Positions 36,801 through 48,614 of a stretch of DNA of 64,000 nucleotides are shown piece by piece; position 1 is the stretch's first letter; each line of letters starts with the position of its first letter. The notes under the pieces were generated by a model that saw only the letters and a program-made list of their open reading frames with translations, did not search any database and was not told the DNA's origin. Origin of the DNA: Leptidea sinapis (Eukaryota; Arthropoda; Insecta; Lepidoptera; Pieridae); assembly GCF_905404315.1 (NCBI RefSeq), contig NC_066282.1:4178501-4242500 (forward strand), in the 5' to 3' direction. Position numbers and translations under genes: made by a program.

Positions 36801-39800
36801 CCGGCGCCCTTCGGACTGAAACACAGTAATGTTTACACATTACTGCTTCACGGCAGAAATCGGCGCCGTTGTGGTACCCATAATCTAGCCCGCATCCTGT
36901 GTAAAGCAGCCTCCCACTGGGAGGAGGGTGGGGCAAGGTGGGATGTCGCTAAGTATGCTCTTTTCTTGAAGGTCCCTGAGTTGTATCGCTTTGGGAAAAC
37001 AGCAGCCGGTAATTAATTCCATGAAGTAGCTGTGTGAGGCAAGATATTTTTTGTAAAACGCGCGGTTGTGAATTGCCAAACGTGAACGTGATGCATGATG
37101 CGATGCGTTTGACGGTTCTTCTATACACTTACTTAAATATATACCCGCGCGTTGATATAGGGATAAGCGGCCATGATACTGACGTCATGGCCAGGCAGAT
37201 ACTTCAAATTTCATCAATCAAAAGTATTGTTAGTAATAAGGTTATAGTCTACTTACATTATATCCGTTCTGATGAATATTTCGAGCTAACTATATTTTCG
37301 CTCTGTTACAAGCTCCGTGAAACAGGAGCTAAAAATTATTCATCATTAATCATCAAATCAAAATGAATATCATATCAGTATTTTCGTTCTTCAAATTCAA
37401 ATATTAATGTTCAAAAGCATATATTTAGCGTCAAAAACTACCACCCATTAGAAAATTTATGCCTCAGATTTGAGAAGAACGGTCGCAAGAAACTCAGATG
37501 AAACGAACAATTCTTAAATTATTCAATTAACAATTCTTTTGAATTTTCTAAAATATTTGTTTTGAACATTTTCTGGGATCACGTTGTAAAAGTATATTTA
37601 TTTATATACTTTAAAGGCATAAAAGGCATTTATTTTCTCAAAATTGATTCCTTTAGAATTCTTTTTGATGTCATTTCTGATATTTACTAGATACTACTAC
37701 AGCTTCGGAAAGAAATGGCGCTCTGAGAGAGAAGATGCGGCGCAAGAAACTCTCCCAGCATTTCTTTTGCGCTCTTTTCAATAAAAATATACAATATTGT
37801 ACAGTCATTTCTATCGCTATAAAATAGAGAGTCCCAGGCTGTCCGATCATTTAGATATTTAGCAGTGGAGTAATAGGATTTACGACAGAGCCATTTTTTT
37901 ATACTTATCTTACATTATCAAGATAATATTAATATATAATATTATATATAATATAATATATTAAATTAATATTCAGTTAAAATGTTTCTTACTGTATTTT
38001 TCTTTTAATGATTCTTTAGGACCTAGTTCATAAATAGCGGGAATAGCCCGCTTCTGCAGCACAAAGATGGTATTAATATCGGCTGCACTGCCCCATAACA
38101 GTATACCATACCCATAATACTGTGAAAATCACATTCAAAGATTCCGTTATATATATATATCTGTGTAAGGGAAGCTAATATATGTATAGAATAGCAATAG
38201 TGCGTATACAAATGATTTAAGTTTTCTTTAGTGTTAATTCCGCCAATATTTGTTTTTAAACAATTCGACACATGTTTCGCCTGTACACGAGGCATCCTCA
38301 GGAGGTGTTGTCTCGCCAAAATCTAGCATGAGACTTCTCGTGAAAACGAAAAAGAAAACATAAATCATTTGTATAATTATGGATTTCCGCAAAGTAACGC
38401 CTACTTCAATAAAAATTTTCAGCAATAGTGCGTGCAAACTAAAAAATATTTTCGTGTGTCAGGTATAGCCGATGTGGGCGAGGGAGCGTCGTGGCAGGCT
38501 GTTGGTGGCGGCGTGGCCGACTACCTGGCAGCGCTTCCATTGCCGCTGCATCATCTGCTCAAGTACAGCTCGGTCGAGAAGCGTGACGACCACGCCACTT
38601 TTATTGCCAGCGTAAACACATCACCACTCTCTAACGTTCACACTGTAAGTTAAAAACACTCTCAATTTGTCGTTCTCTTACCAAAAACCTTGAAAGGCAA
38701 ACCTTACAAGCAACACGTGCCATTTATAACTACGCTATGTGATCGGTGTCGATATTCGTACTGTGCAAGCGTTTGAGAGTAATATTCTTCTTTTTTATTC
38801 AGGTTCCTGCAGTGTTTTCTATTAGTTTATGCGATTCTAAAGTTCTGATGACCTAATATTACAAAAATATTTGATCGAGTTTAATATCTTCTATTTAAAC
38901 TTTGGCATTGAAATTGAAGATGTTATATGTTACTAGCTGGCCGAGCAAACGTTGTAGTGCCATATAAAGTAATAAAATAAAATTCAATGCTTACATATAA
39001 TTGCTTCACGGCAGAAATACAAACACAAAAATAGTACACATATCCGGCATCCTGTGCAAAGGAGCCTCCCACTGGTAAAGTTACAAGAAGCTTGTGGTAG
39101 CTGAAGTATGATGCAAAATGTGACAATCTAACGCATAGATAAGACAATCTAACGTCAGGGTGTCGAATTTGCGTGACGGTGTGTGCGCGCATCGTAAAAT
39201 TCACTCACATTTTTTTACCCTAACGCGCCAAAAGAAATACGTATAACATAAAAAAACAGAATTAATTAATGAACATAATTTAGATCTCATTATCTGACAA
39301 TGTTTTTTTTTCAATTCTTCGGCAGATATCGCCACAGGAGGGCAGTGTTTTAGTTCAGAACACGAACGTACTGACCCCAAACCTCGTGATGTGTACTCAA
39401 ACACCAAACAGTCCTGAAACGAACTCGTCTAGCTCTTTATACTACAACAATGGGAGAAAGAAGAAGAAAAAGAAAGACTCAGAAGAGAAGAAGCCGAGAC
39501 CAAAACCTGGAGAGATAAGGATAACAACTGCTTTAGGTAATTTTTTGGTATAGTGTATTTAAGAATAATATTCTTTTTTTTAATGACAGTAAGGGACGAG
39601 ACCAGCAGGACGTTCAGCTGATGGTAATTGATACGACTTGCCCATTTCAATGCAGTGCCGCTCAGGATTCTTGAAAAACCCAAACATTCTGAGCGGCACT
39701 ACAATTGCGCTCGTCACGTTGAGACATAAGTCTCAATTGTCCAGTAATTTCACTAGCTACGGCTCCCTTCAGTCCGAAACACAATAATGCTTACACATTA

Positions 39801-42800
39801 CTGCTCACCGGCAGAAATAGGCGCCGTTGTGGTACCCATAATCTAGCTGGCATCCTGTGCAAACGAGCCTCCCACTGATAAGTTCATAATTCATAGCAAC
39901 TTCTGTTTTTTAGAATCTATAATATCGTCTGTTCTAATCTAAGTGAGCATATGAATATTTTAGGTGATAATATTAAAAATTAACTGATTGTACATTTTTA
40001 GCGCGAGCTTAGACTTACCAACCGTACTCTAAAATAGAGTATTATACTCTATTCCATGTAAAGTATTCGTTAGGAATAAATTTTGGTAAAATCAGTGCCT
40101 TTCATGCCTTTTGTATAACATTTTGAACAGATGGAAGCACCCTGTACTGCTGCCCCGAGTGTCACATGGCGTATCCAGAGCGCGACTTGGTGGAGGAGCA
40201 TCTCGTGGGACATACCATGGAGAGAAAGTTAGTACTGGCTGTTTAACCACCGCCTGGTTTCTCCTTGTCAAATTTGCCTGTCTGCGTGACGTCAGGCTCT
40301 TGGCTGTGCATGAGGGGTGTTGGTTCCAACACTTTTGTACGGTAGTAAAATTTGGGTATGGCAGAAGAAACATGAAAGCAGAATAAATGCAGTTGAGATG
40401 AGAGCGTTGAGAAGTATGATAGGAATTAAACTGAGTGACAGAAGAGTGAAATGTTGTGGTCTGAAAGAAGATGTTGTGACAAAAATTTTGAAAGGTATGC
40501 TGATTCGTCATGTCGAGAGAATGAATGAAGAACGATTAACGAAAAAAGTGTATAAGGCCAGTGTGAATGAAAGTTTTGGAAGGGGTAGACCTAGGCGGAC
40601 GTTTCGAGACCAAATCAGGGACGTCTTGAAAAAAGGCCAGATCAAGAGTACCCTTAACCGAAGAGCATGTATGAAAGGAATAATGAAAGTGGACGAAGCG
40701 AAACAAGTATGAAAAGAACCGTAGCAAGTGGAAAGATGTGGTTTCTGCCCTATTATATGTATGTATGTATGTGACGTCAGCGATCAATCGCCCCCTTGCA
40801 TGTTATGGGATAAGTGGCGGCACGTAAGTCCAGCGATGAATGAAACGTGGAGGGGATAGCTGCGCATGGGTACTGTCGCGTATGTTTTACAAATATTACT
40901 TTAATTAATTAATAAATAAAATAAATAAAAAAGCCTTTATTGCTGTACTAAATTTACATACTAGGTACTAAAATAAAGTAAAAAAAGTGCCTCTAAATAC
41001 TATCGGAAAACGGTCTTTACTGTGGTACAGCTTGTCTTCCGACAAAGGCCTCCCCAAAGATTTCCATTCTGTCCTATCTTTTGCTGTACAAGTCCATAAT
41101 AGCCCCGCTATTTTCTTGATGTCGTCTTCCCATCTCATAGGCTGTATCTCTTTTTCTTTTGCTATCTAGTGGTTGCCATTCAGTTAGTAGTCTTGCCCAT
41201 TTCTCTGTCTTTTCTCTTATCATATGACCTGTCCATTTCCACTTTAATTGTTTTTTTTTTATTTATTTTTTATGGAATAGGTGTACAAACGAGCGTACCG
41301 ATCACCTGTTGTTAAGTGATCACCGCCGCACACAATCTCCCGCAACACCAGAGGAATCACAGGAGCGTTTAAGGAATGTGTACGCGCTTGTTTGAATGTT
41401 TTGTATGCATTCTTAAAATTTGTCTTATTTTTAATGGCTTTTAATTTCACACGATCCTTTCTTTTAACTCCTATTGTGCTTCTTTCTATTCCATTCTGAC
41501 AAATTTTAATTTTGTTGGCTAGTTGCTCATGTCTGAGAGCCGTACAATAAGCATTGTAGTATGCACGTATTAAATACTTTCCTTTTGTCTTTCATAGGCA
41601 TTTCTTTATTCTTCATAACTGAATTATGTGACCAGTATCGTTTCCACGTATTAACTATTCTTCTTTCTATTTCTTTTTGCATACATTCTTCATTAGATAT
41701 TAACTGCCCTAAGTATATATATTCCTGAACGTATTCTATTTGCTCGTTATTAAATGTTATTTGCACTGTTTTGCATTTGTCATTATTTTTGTTTTTGTTA
41801 AATTCATTGAAAGGCCTGCCTTAATACTCTCATCCGCTAACGCCTGTAACATTCCATTTAAAGTTTCTGGGCTATCGGAATATACGATTAAGTCATCAGC
41901 AAAACGTAGATGATTCAGATTCTCTTAATTAATTATAAATATTATTAATCTCAGTATTTTTTTTTTTATATGAGAGGGGGCAAACGGGCAAGAGGCTCAC
42001 GGGATGGGGAGAGGTGAGGCAACCGCCCATGGACATCCGCAACAACAGGTGTGTCAAGAAATGCGTTGCCGGCCTTTAAGGTGGGAGTATGCTTTTTCCT
42101 TGAAGGTCCCTAAGTCGTATCTGTTCGGGAAGACCGCTGCCGGTAGTTGATTCCACAAAATGGCTGTGCGACGCAAGAAATTTCGAACAAAACGCGCGGT
42201 TGTGGAATGCCAGACGTCTACGTGATGCGGATGGTACGTTGCACGTAATGTCCGATGGTGGAATTCGGCCGCTGGAATCAAAATTAATTAATAGTAATAA
42301 AATATTAATGACATTATTTTAATGTAATGACAAATCTAGCGCAGAGCGAACTGTGCAGGATAGCTGCGTATGGGTGGTACTGTTGCGAACGGAAATATAC
42401 TTTGAAAAATATATAATTGTTAAGTGTTAAGTACTTCTGTACAAAGTTAATTACGTGCCAGAGTCGTCAAAAAAAATCTCAAAAATAGAATATGTGTTTG
42501 TGTGTGTATGTATAGTGTATGTGACTTTTTACACAAATTATCTTGCCCCAAGCTAAGCATATATAGCCTGTGTTATGGGTTACAAGACAACGATATATTT
42601 AATACAATATACTTACTTAAACATACATAAATACATTTAAACATCCATGACTCGGAAACAAACATCCATATTCATCATATAAATGCTTGCACCTACCGGG
42701 ATTCGAACCCGAACCTCTAGCTTAGTAGATATTTTTGTTCTTATAAGTGCTAGAGTACCTCAATGTGCATCAAACGGCCGCAGATAGAGGCTTAACTTAC

Positions 42801-44874
42801 AAATCCGAAAACAATGTGCGAAATAATCAAAACAGCACGACACAGAATATTCCCTTCCTATTGGTATACCTAACATAGGGGAATCGAATGGGAATTTGAA
42901 CGTACAGTTCCAAGAGTACTCAGGATTGATGAATGGAAGAAGGTGTATTGTCTGGCAAATGGAGATCCAACTTATTATTAAAATGTATAGGATTATCTAA
43001 AAATATGATTTTGTACTAAAATAAATGATTCAGGTTCATCTGTGACATCTGCAACGCAGCTCTCAAGCGGAAGGATCACCTGACGCGCCACAAGCAGTCC
43101 CACAACGCGGAGCGTCCGTTCATCTGTTCTGTATGCATGAAAGCCTTCAAACGTAAAGAGCAGTTAACTCTACACTTCATCATCCACTCCGGGGAGAAGC
43201 GGCACGTCTGCAATGAATGTGGGAAAGGTAAGGATTTTGTAGAGACTGTAAATATCTTTCAGCTTCGATCATCTCGTAAAGTATCACCGGGTCATGAAGA
43301 CGACATGCACCGATGCTCACCAGATCCCCCAATTTAGGTTGGATATTCATTTTGAAACAGCCAAATAAAAATATATCATCTGTTGTAAAGACAAGTTCTT
43401 TATCGGCAAGAGAAATACATTCTTTTGTGTTATTTTGTTGAGATCTTGTGAAAGGCTTCGGCATGTTCGCTACGTCAGCTTCTTCTTCGGTTGTGTCGTG
43501 GGGCGGGTCGTTCCTTCCCTTAAATATGGCTGAGGGAGGCGTTTTTTATAGTCGTTAATTCTCACATATTTTAAATATTTTTCTTCTATGTGTCTATTAT
43601 ATATACCTGCACTTTTATTTATTTACAGTGTGTGCTGATTAATGCATCTACTGTACTCAATAATTCTGGCGTTTTTGATTAATAAAATAGATTTATCATT
43701 TTGGATTTACTCGTGCAAGGCAAATGAAATTAAAATCACTTTATTCTTTTAGGTCAAGGAAATGAAACTAATTATGAATGTTAAAAGTTTAATTGTGGTA
43801 TACATTAATCTGGCCGAAAATTACTATAAATATGATTATTATATATTCATTATTATAGGATTCTACCGCAAAGACCACTTACGAAAACACACACGGTCAC
43901 ACATCGCTCGACGGGTGAAGGCAGAACTGTCACAAGAAACCACGTCACAGAAAACCTCAAAACAGGTGAAATGGTTTTATTTTAAGCTTTATATTTCAGG
44001 GGTTTTTCCTTCACAGACCTGTTTAACTATAAAGAAAAATGGTAGTTCAAAAAAGGTCTGGAGTGTGAACAGGATAAAGTAGTATTCCTAGTTCTAAAAG
44101 CTATATTTTCAACACAATACTTGTCTAAAAACATCGTGTTTGCGTGTTTTCTCCGATCACTGATTCTATTGTAGAACATATTAGGGTTACATGCAAAATT
44201 AGTTTACACGCACACTATATTTTATTCTATTTGCAAAGCTGTGAAACTGCACACTATTTGAAGTTAAATAAAAACTTGAACGTTTTCAGCGCTAAGTAAG
44301 ATGCGCGAGAGTGATTACCTACCACCTCAGTTCTTCAACTCGTCCGTTGATAAGAATACAATATATTAAATACCTAGTAGGTAGTAAATATATATCTGGC
44401 TGAAAAGGCTTCCCTGGTCAACAATTAAGTATCCACATGGGATTTGAGTCTATCTTATCAACTTACTACCAAGGCGCCAAGCGACAATTTTGCTTAGCGC
44501 AGCAGGACGAAAAATCACATTTTCCGCGCGGAGCCAGGAGAGAAAAACATTTATATCGCCTTCGCGATATAAATCTTCTTCGATTTATATCGCGATGCCT
44601 TGTCGTATTAACGTTATTGTGACATCACCAAAAGATCGGTACTTTTGATTGGTGGTTTTTGAATTGTCTACCCAGATCTGACGTCACTATTACGTCGCTA
44701 ACATGGCTGCCTATCCCAGCTTTATCGCGCGGGACTATAGATGCCCTTTGTATCTACAATTTAAATAATTATTGAGACTAGAATGAGCAAGTTTGATGGC
44801 GATTGGTGTATTTTTATTTTAACCAAATAATTGCCTTCTTTCAGACTCAAACTGCGACGAAAGAGTGCTCCTGA
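30810..44874 (+). CDS. Gene 2: four-finger C2H2 zinc-finger protein, 9 coding exons
   Basis: Paralogue of gene 1, 466 residues. Exons joined by phase: 30800-31089 (ATG at 30810), 35298-35465, 36336-36467, 38463-38644, 39326-39536, 40131-40227, 43034-43227, 43859-43965, 44845-44874 (stop 44872-44874). Total 1401 nt, an exact multiple of three. The N-terminal half is Ser/Gln/Gly-rich. A KKKKKK run and RPKPG linker precede fingers C332/C335-H348/H352, C360/C363-H376/H380, C388/C391-H404/H408 and C416/C419-H432/H436. Unlike gene 1, finger 1 ends its own exon (40131-40227). Three donors (31090, 36468, 40228) are GTTAGT. The short tail TQTATKECS lacks the hydrophobic-proline tail of genes 1 and 3. 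Role inferred: nuclear DNA binding. Confidence 0.86.
31754..32050 (+). mobile_element. Helitron-like copy lacking its 3' end
   Basis: Starts A^TCTAATATATAAAATTC and matches the nested copy at 17912-18210, but the CTAG end is missing. Confidence 0.5.
32533..32605 (+). pseudogene. tRNA-Val-like pseudogene or SINE head
   Basis: D-arm (AGCGGTTATCACG) and T-arm (CCAGGTTCGAGCCTGG) closely resemble insect tRNA-Val. The acceptor stem does not pair and the anticodon loop reads TTTTTGT, so it is unlikely to be a working Val tRNA. Confidence 0.5.
32880..33236 (-). mobile_element. Non-autonomous Helitron-like copy
   Basis: CTAGCTGACCCGACAGACG at the left. The far end reads A^TCAAAAAATTTCGTG on the minus strand. 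In the first gene 2 intron. Confidence 0.6.
34789..35085 (+). repeat. 300-bp interspersed repeat
   Basis: Near-complete copy upstream of gene 2 exon 35298. Confidence 0.7.
35625..35992. mobile_element. Non-autonomous DNA element with about 28-bp inverted repeats
   Basis: CACGGACTAGTAAAAAAAAG...GGACTCCG at the left pairs with CGGAGTCC...TTGTCGTCCGTG at the right. No coding. In gene 2 intron 2; superfamily not assigned. Confidence 0.65.
36003..36155 (-). mobile_element. CR1-like LINE 3' end
   Basis: GGAGGACAAACGAGCGTACG and the following bases match 52980 and 15740 (reverse). Abuts the inverted-repeat element at 35625-35992. Confidence 0.6.
36485..37090 (-). mobile_element. CR1-like LINE 3' end split by another repeat
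   Basis: 36485-36605 and 36919-37090 continue the sequence seen unbroken at 41960-42290. The 300-bp repeat sits between. Confidence 0.6.
36606..36918 (+). repeat. 300-bp interspersed repeat inserted into a LINE fragment
   Basis: Interrupts a minus-strand CR1-like LINE end (36485-37090). Confidence 0.7.
37390..37910 (-). mobile_element. Two adjacent LINE 3' ends
   Basis: 37390-37600 matches the 7470 family; 37608-37910 matches the 55262 family. Confidence 0.6.
39145..39235 (+). repeat. Short MITE-like repeat
   Basis: CGTCAGGG...CCCTAACG ends around the core GACGGTGTGTGCGCGCATCG. Confidence 0.55.
39567..39880 (+). repeat. 300-bp interspersed repeat
   Basis: Near-complete copy, starts 30 bases after gene 2 exon 39326-39536. 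Confidence 0.7.
40131..43965 (+). CDS. Gene 2 DNA-binding module (exons 6-8)
   Basis: Exon 40131-40227 encodes finger 1 (CPEC...HLVGH). Exon 43034-43227 encodes fingers 2 and 3 and the Cys pair of finger 4. Exon 43859-43965 encodes the rest of finger 4. The 2.8-kb intron between the first two holds an RTE-like LINE end, a reverse-transcriptase fragment, a CR1-like LINE end and a tRNA-SINE. Confidence 0.9.
40320..40770 (+). mobile_element. LINE (RTE/Dong-like) ORF C-terminus
   Basis: 131-codon open frame: LLYGSKIWVWQKKHESRINA, MRALRSMIGIKLSDRRV, GRGRPRRTFRDQIRDVLKK, ending in a TATGTATGTATG tail. 5' truncated. In gene 2 intron 6. Confidence 0.75.
40985..41935 (-). pseudogene. Reverse-transcriptase fragment of a LINE, with an insertion
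   Basis: Minus strand encodes the RT box FADDLIVYS, then AGLSMNLTKTK, then in another frame EYIYLGQLISNEECMQKEIE and ILQCLLYGSQT, then WQPLDSKRK. A CR1-like 3' end (41256-41400) has inserted. Frameshifts make it dead. Confidence 0.75.
41960..42290 (-). mobile_element. CR1-like LINE ORF2 C-terminus
   Basis: Encodes IPAAEFHHRT, HHVDVWHSTTARFVRNFLRR, LWNQLPAAVFPNRYDLGTFK. Confidence 0.75.
42520..42730 (-). repeat. tRNA-derived SINE, second family (reverse)
   Basis: Reverse complement of the 22385 family, including GGGATTCGAACCCGAACC (box B reversed). In gene 2 intron 6. Confidence 0.6.
43490..43735 (+). mobile_element. Partial copy of the 14288 element
   Basis: GGCGGGTCGTTCCTTCCCTT and ATCTACTGTACTCAATAA correspond to 14293-14490. 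Confidence 0.5.
44548..44601. other. Compound hairpin of an ATTTATATCGC motif
   Basis: ATTTATATCGC appears three times within 50 bases, forward, inverted, forward, so two alternative stems are possible. In the last gene 2 intron. Confidence 0.6.
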
Positions 44875-45073
44875 CATCGTTCTCTAGAAGACTTCTGAAT
44901 CCACTAAGCCAATGACTATGAAATAACCTGAGTATAAAAGTTATTATAAGTATGGTATTAATAATACTTAAGAGGATACATTAGCATTTCTCTTTGTTTT
45001 GCTTTTTTTATTGATAATGAGTTAAAAATGAAACAAAAACGTATTTCTGAACTATTTTAAAATATTGTATAGC

Positions 45074-45079
45074 AATAAA
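45074..45079 (+). terminator. Candidate polyadenylation signal of gene 2
   Basis: AATAAA 200 bases after the gene 2 stop codon, the first good match downstream. Confidence 0.45.
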
Positions 45080-46154
45080 ATGATAAGGATTATTTACCTA
45101 GTTGTATAAATAGTTTTACACAACCGCTTTATGATTGCCAATTTTTTAATGTATTAAAATGGATAAAGTGTCAAAAGATGTGTGATGACATAGATATATT
45201 ATGCCGTCATGGACTTTTCTGCAGATCTATATGAAATCTAGAGTTCCACCATACATAACATTGTTTCCAACACATCCAATAAATATCGTTAATGTATACA
45301 GAAACTTAACAAACTATATACTTAAGCCTTCCTCGAAAACCACGCTAACCATTAGTGACAACAGCATTTAAATTGGTACAGTAGTTTTTAAGTCTATCGC
45401 GAACAGACAGACAGAGAGACGCGGCGGAGGACTTTGTTTTATAATAAGTGCTAGATTACTTCATAAAGTTCTTAAAAACAGTTTTATAAGATACGCCGCA
45501 AACAGAGGTCTAGTTTACAAACCCGATAACAATAATCGGAAAAATTAAAATATTCCGACACAGTCCTTTCCATTCCGATGCCGAAATTTTGGTACGATTG
45601 TTTAAGTTTTTGAGGAAAAATAATCGAAAACCAAACCCTGATTTTTGTGTTTTTTTTTATTTCAGGCCTGAGCTAATGCTACCTCTATATAATTAATTAG
45701 TTAAGATCATGAAAATCAAATGTGATATTAAACGCACGCAACATATTCGTAGTCAATAATAAATTTAGCTTAAGTTTTATTATTGTCATTTAATATTTGT
45801 ATACATCTTGATATCGAACTAAAATTTTACATTATAATAATAATATAAAAAAAAAACATTTATATCAGGCATACCACGCATATACTTTAGTTGGCATGTT
45901 CTTAAAATATTATTGGTGGAATGAGAATAGTACAAATTTTTATAACGTAGGTAAGCTAGCTTGTAGGAAAGATTAAAAAAAATATTGTCATGAGATTAGT
46001 ATAACGTGACTCATTAAAAGAAAGTTATAAATTAGAAATGAGCGATCACTGACCTCTACTATATATATCTACCACTTGTCGGCTGTCAAAGTGCTTTTGT
46101 GCCTGTTTCATATTCGCCATTTTGGCGCTGTTGGACATGTAGCGAGAGTCTGCA

Positions 46155-46438
46155 GTTGTCATCAGTAGTTTTCGTAAAAACTACCTTCTGATGACAACCC
46201 ACTGAACAACATATTTGTGGAAAACTATTAAAAAGAAAAATTGTGTAAGTAAGTCTATTTGAAGCGCCACTCGCGAGCGTCCAGAGAACTAATTTGACGT
46301 ATAATACAAATTGCTGCGAAGGAACGGAACAATACTCTGAAGTATTTTTTCATTTTGAAATTATTTCGTTCGTTTTCCGTGTTATTTATACTTCAGGAAT
46401 CAACGTAATAAAGTATACGCGAGTGGCGCTTCAAATAG
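46155..46438. repeat. Imperfect hairpin plus a perfect 21-bp inverted repeat
   Basis: 46155-46198 folds on GTTGTCATCAG/CTGATGACAAC. 46255-46275 and 46418-46438 are perfect 21-bp inverted repeats (CTATTTGAAGCGCCACTCGC plus one base), 142 bases apart. Could be a small MITE. Confidence 0.65.
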
Positions 46439-46769
46439 GCACAAAAAGTTTTACTGCCTGTACAGTGGTATTTATACTGGTCGGTGTGAGCGATTGCGAG
46501 TTCCGATCTCGACTACACAAGTCAAAAGGAAACATTGGTGTGATATGTTCGATTATTTTAATGTCGGCTTATGTATTGCGAAATCTCTTAATCTTAAAAT
46601 CGTATTTCTAGATTTCTAGTCTCTGCTGCACTCCAACTACATACCGCAGGCGTAGTCGCAAAGAGCGGCAACTAATACCACGCCCAAGTGCGCGGACTCG
46701 AGCCAGTCTCGAACTATGTGTGACGTTGATGTGCCACATGTTTTATCTTTACAAATAATTGAAACTAAA

Positions 46770-46865
46770 ATGCCGGGTTGCGTAGTAAAGCTTTGTAAAA
46801 ATAATACTACAAGAAATAAGAAAGACACTGGGAGCAAATATCATCAGTATTTTGTATTTAATTAA
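46770..46865 (+). pseudogene. THAP-domain N-terminus fragment
   Basis: A 31-codon frame starts MPGCVVKLCKNN and continues to KYHQYF, the start of a THAP zinc domain (MPxCxxxxCxN). It stops before the distal Cys-x2-His, so it is either a truncated copy or a first exon whose continuation I cannot find. Confidence 0.45.
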
Positions 46866-46943
46866 TTTCAATGTAAAATAAATCGAAGCGTACCTATGTT
46901 ACAAAATTATAAAGATGCCATTGAGTGTCACGATGCCATTTAA

Positions 46944-47085
46944 TCTAATATATAACATTCTCATGATGTTAAACATTGAACTCCTCCGAAACGGCTTGAC
47001 CGATTCTCATGAAATTTTGATTGCATATTGGGTAGGTCTGAGAATCGGACAACATCTATTTTTCATCCCCCTAAATGTTAATAAA
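46944..47085 (+). mobile_element. Helitron-like 5' fragment
   Basis: Starts A^TCTAATATATAACATTC and breaks off after the segment shared with 31754-31900. Confidence 0.5.
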
Positions 47086-48301
47086 AACCGATCGAATTGA
47101 TCATCTCCTCCTTTTTGAAGTCGGTTAAAAATGGCATCTGATTATTATTACCGATTACTCACAGTCCATACCATTTGATTTAGATTTTGTTGGCTTTGTT
47201 ATTTGTATAACTAACGCTTTACAACCAAATATAAAGTTTATTGTAAAAAAGGTGTAAATATTATATACCTACCTAATGCATAAGTGAATGACAGTTGACG
47301 TTCAAACGAACAAAAAAACCTTCAACAAGCAGTAAAAGTTGAAAGGTTTTAAACTTTTATCGAATCGTATCTGTTGCTTCAATTTTGTTGACGGTCGGAC
47401 GGTCCAAATCACAATCGACTTAGCAGTTGAGATGATCAACTAAAATCGCTCCGTGTGAACCCGTTGTTGGGAAATGAGATTAGAATCGTCTATGTTACCG
47501 GCTAAACTCCTCAACAGAATACGTTGGCAAGACGTCTGCAAAATGTAGGTACCAGGCGATACTCGATGGCGATAGTACGACCCAAAAAGTATTCTCAGAT
47601 TTTAGGTTAAGTTGTTTCCTTTTCGAAGTTATATTTCTTAGGCGCTTTATGAAAAAATGATGAGAGTGAAATTTTAAAATGCGCGGGTGGCACTGTAATA
47701 CAAAAGTAACAGATTGAAGTTGGTTCCTAAAATTTTCTGACGTTTGCGTCATTCGTTATTTTTTTTTGTTTCCATTATTAGGACAGGCACAGGGTTCAAG
47801 CCCATACAGTCGTATTCATTATTTAATAACTAATTGTCAAAGCAATCATTGCAAGATTTTTACAAAATTGTTCTTCCTAAAAACGTAGAATAGCACGAGG
47901 AATAAATCATTTTAATGTTTTTTGCTTCGTTAGGCCAAAGAAGTATATATAATTTCCTGCGTACATACATAAGTACACACAAACACTTTTTTTTCTCCAC
48001 TATTCTTTAATATCACCTAGCATTATTACCTTAGAATGGCCATTAAGTTGAATATTATATCTAATTGCTTTAAGAAATATGTAAGTTATATACTTGAATT
48101 TAATATCGGTTTGAAAAGCATTAGCGCCATATCTTGGCTATCTAGTAAGTCATGTTTTTATCATCAAAAGGATGTGTTATTATAAGCCTGAGAACCAAAC
48201 GTATTGTTGTACACTTTATGTATATATATGTTAATACAGTTTGTATATTCTACTATAATAAATATATTAGTTACAAAACAAGTTGTTTTATATTAAGAAT
48301 A

Positions 48302-48560
48302 CTAGCTGACCCGACAGACGTTGTTCTGTTTTTGTCAATAATATTTCATAACATCAAGAATTATTTCGTAAAATATGTTCCCTGTTGTTACAATGAAATT
48401 GTTTCACAGCAGAACTGTCAAAGCGTGCGTCAATAGATTCCCTCATAAAAATTATCCTATCTCTCAAGTTGGACTAAACTGCACTCCAGTAATCCCCATT
48501 AAAATCCGTGCACTAGTTTAACTGTTCACCGGAAACAAACAGTCAAATCAGGACACTGGA
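48302..48560 (-). mobile_element. Non-autonomous Helitron-like copy, internally shortened
   Basis: CTAGCTGACCCGACAGACG at the left; the far end is diverged. Same family as 9752-10124. Confidence 0.5.
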
Positions 48561-48614
48561 TTTATATATACTTACCTATGTTATTAGTCAAAACATTTTC
48601 AAATTCAATAGAAG

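Noticed and set aside
43966..44082. Read-through of gene 2 exon 8 into its intron (about 39 residues)
   Set aside because: Intron retention is possible but sequence after 43965 is AT-rich and unlike any tail of genes 1 or 3.
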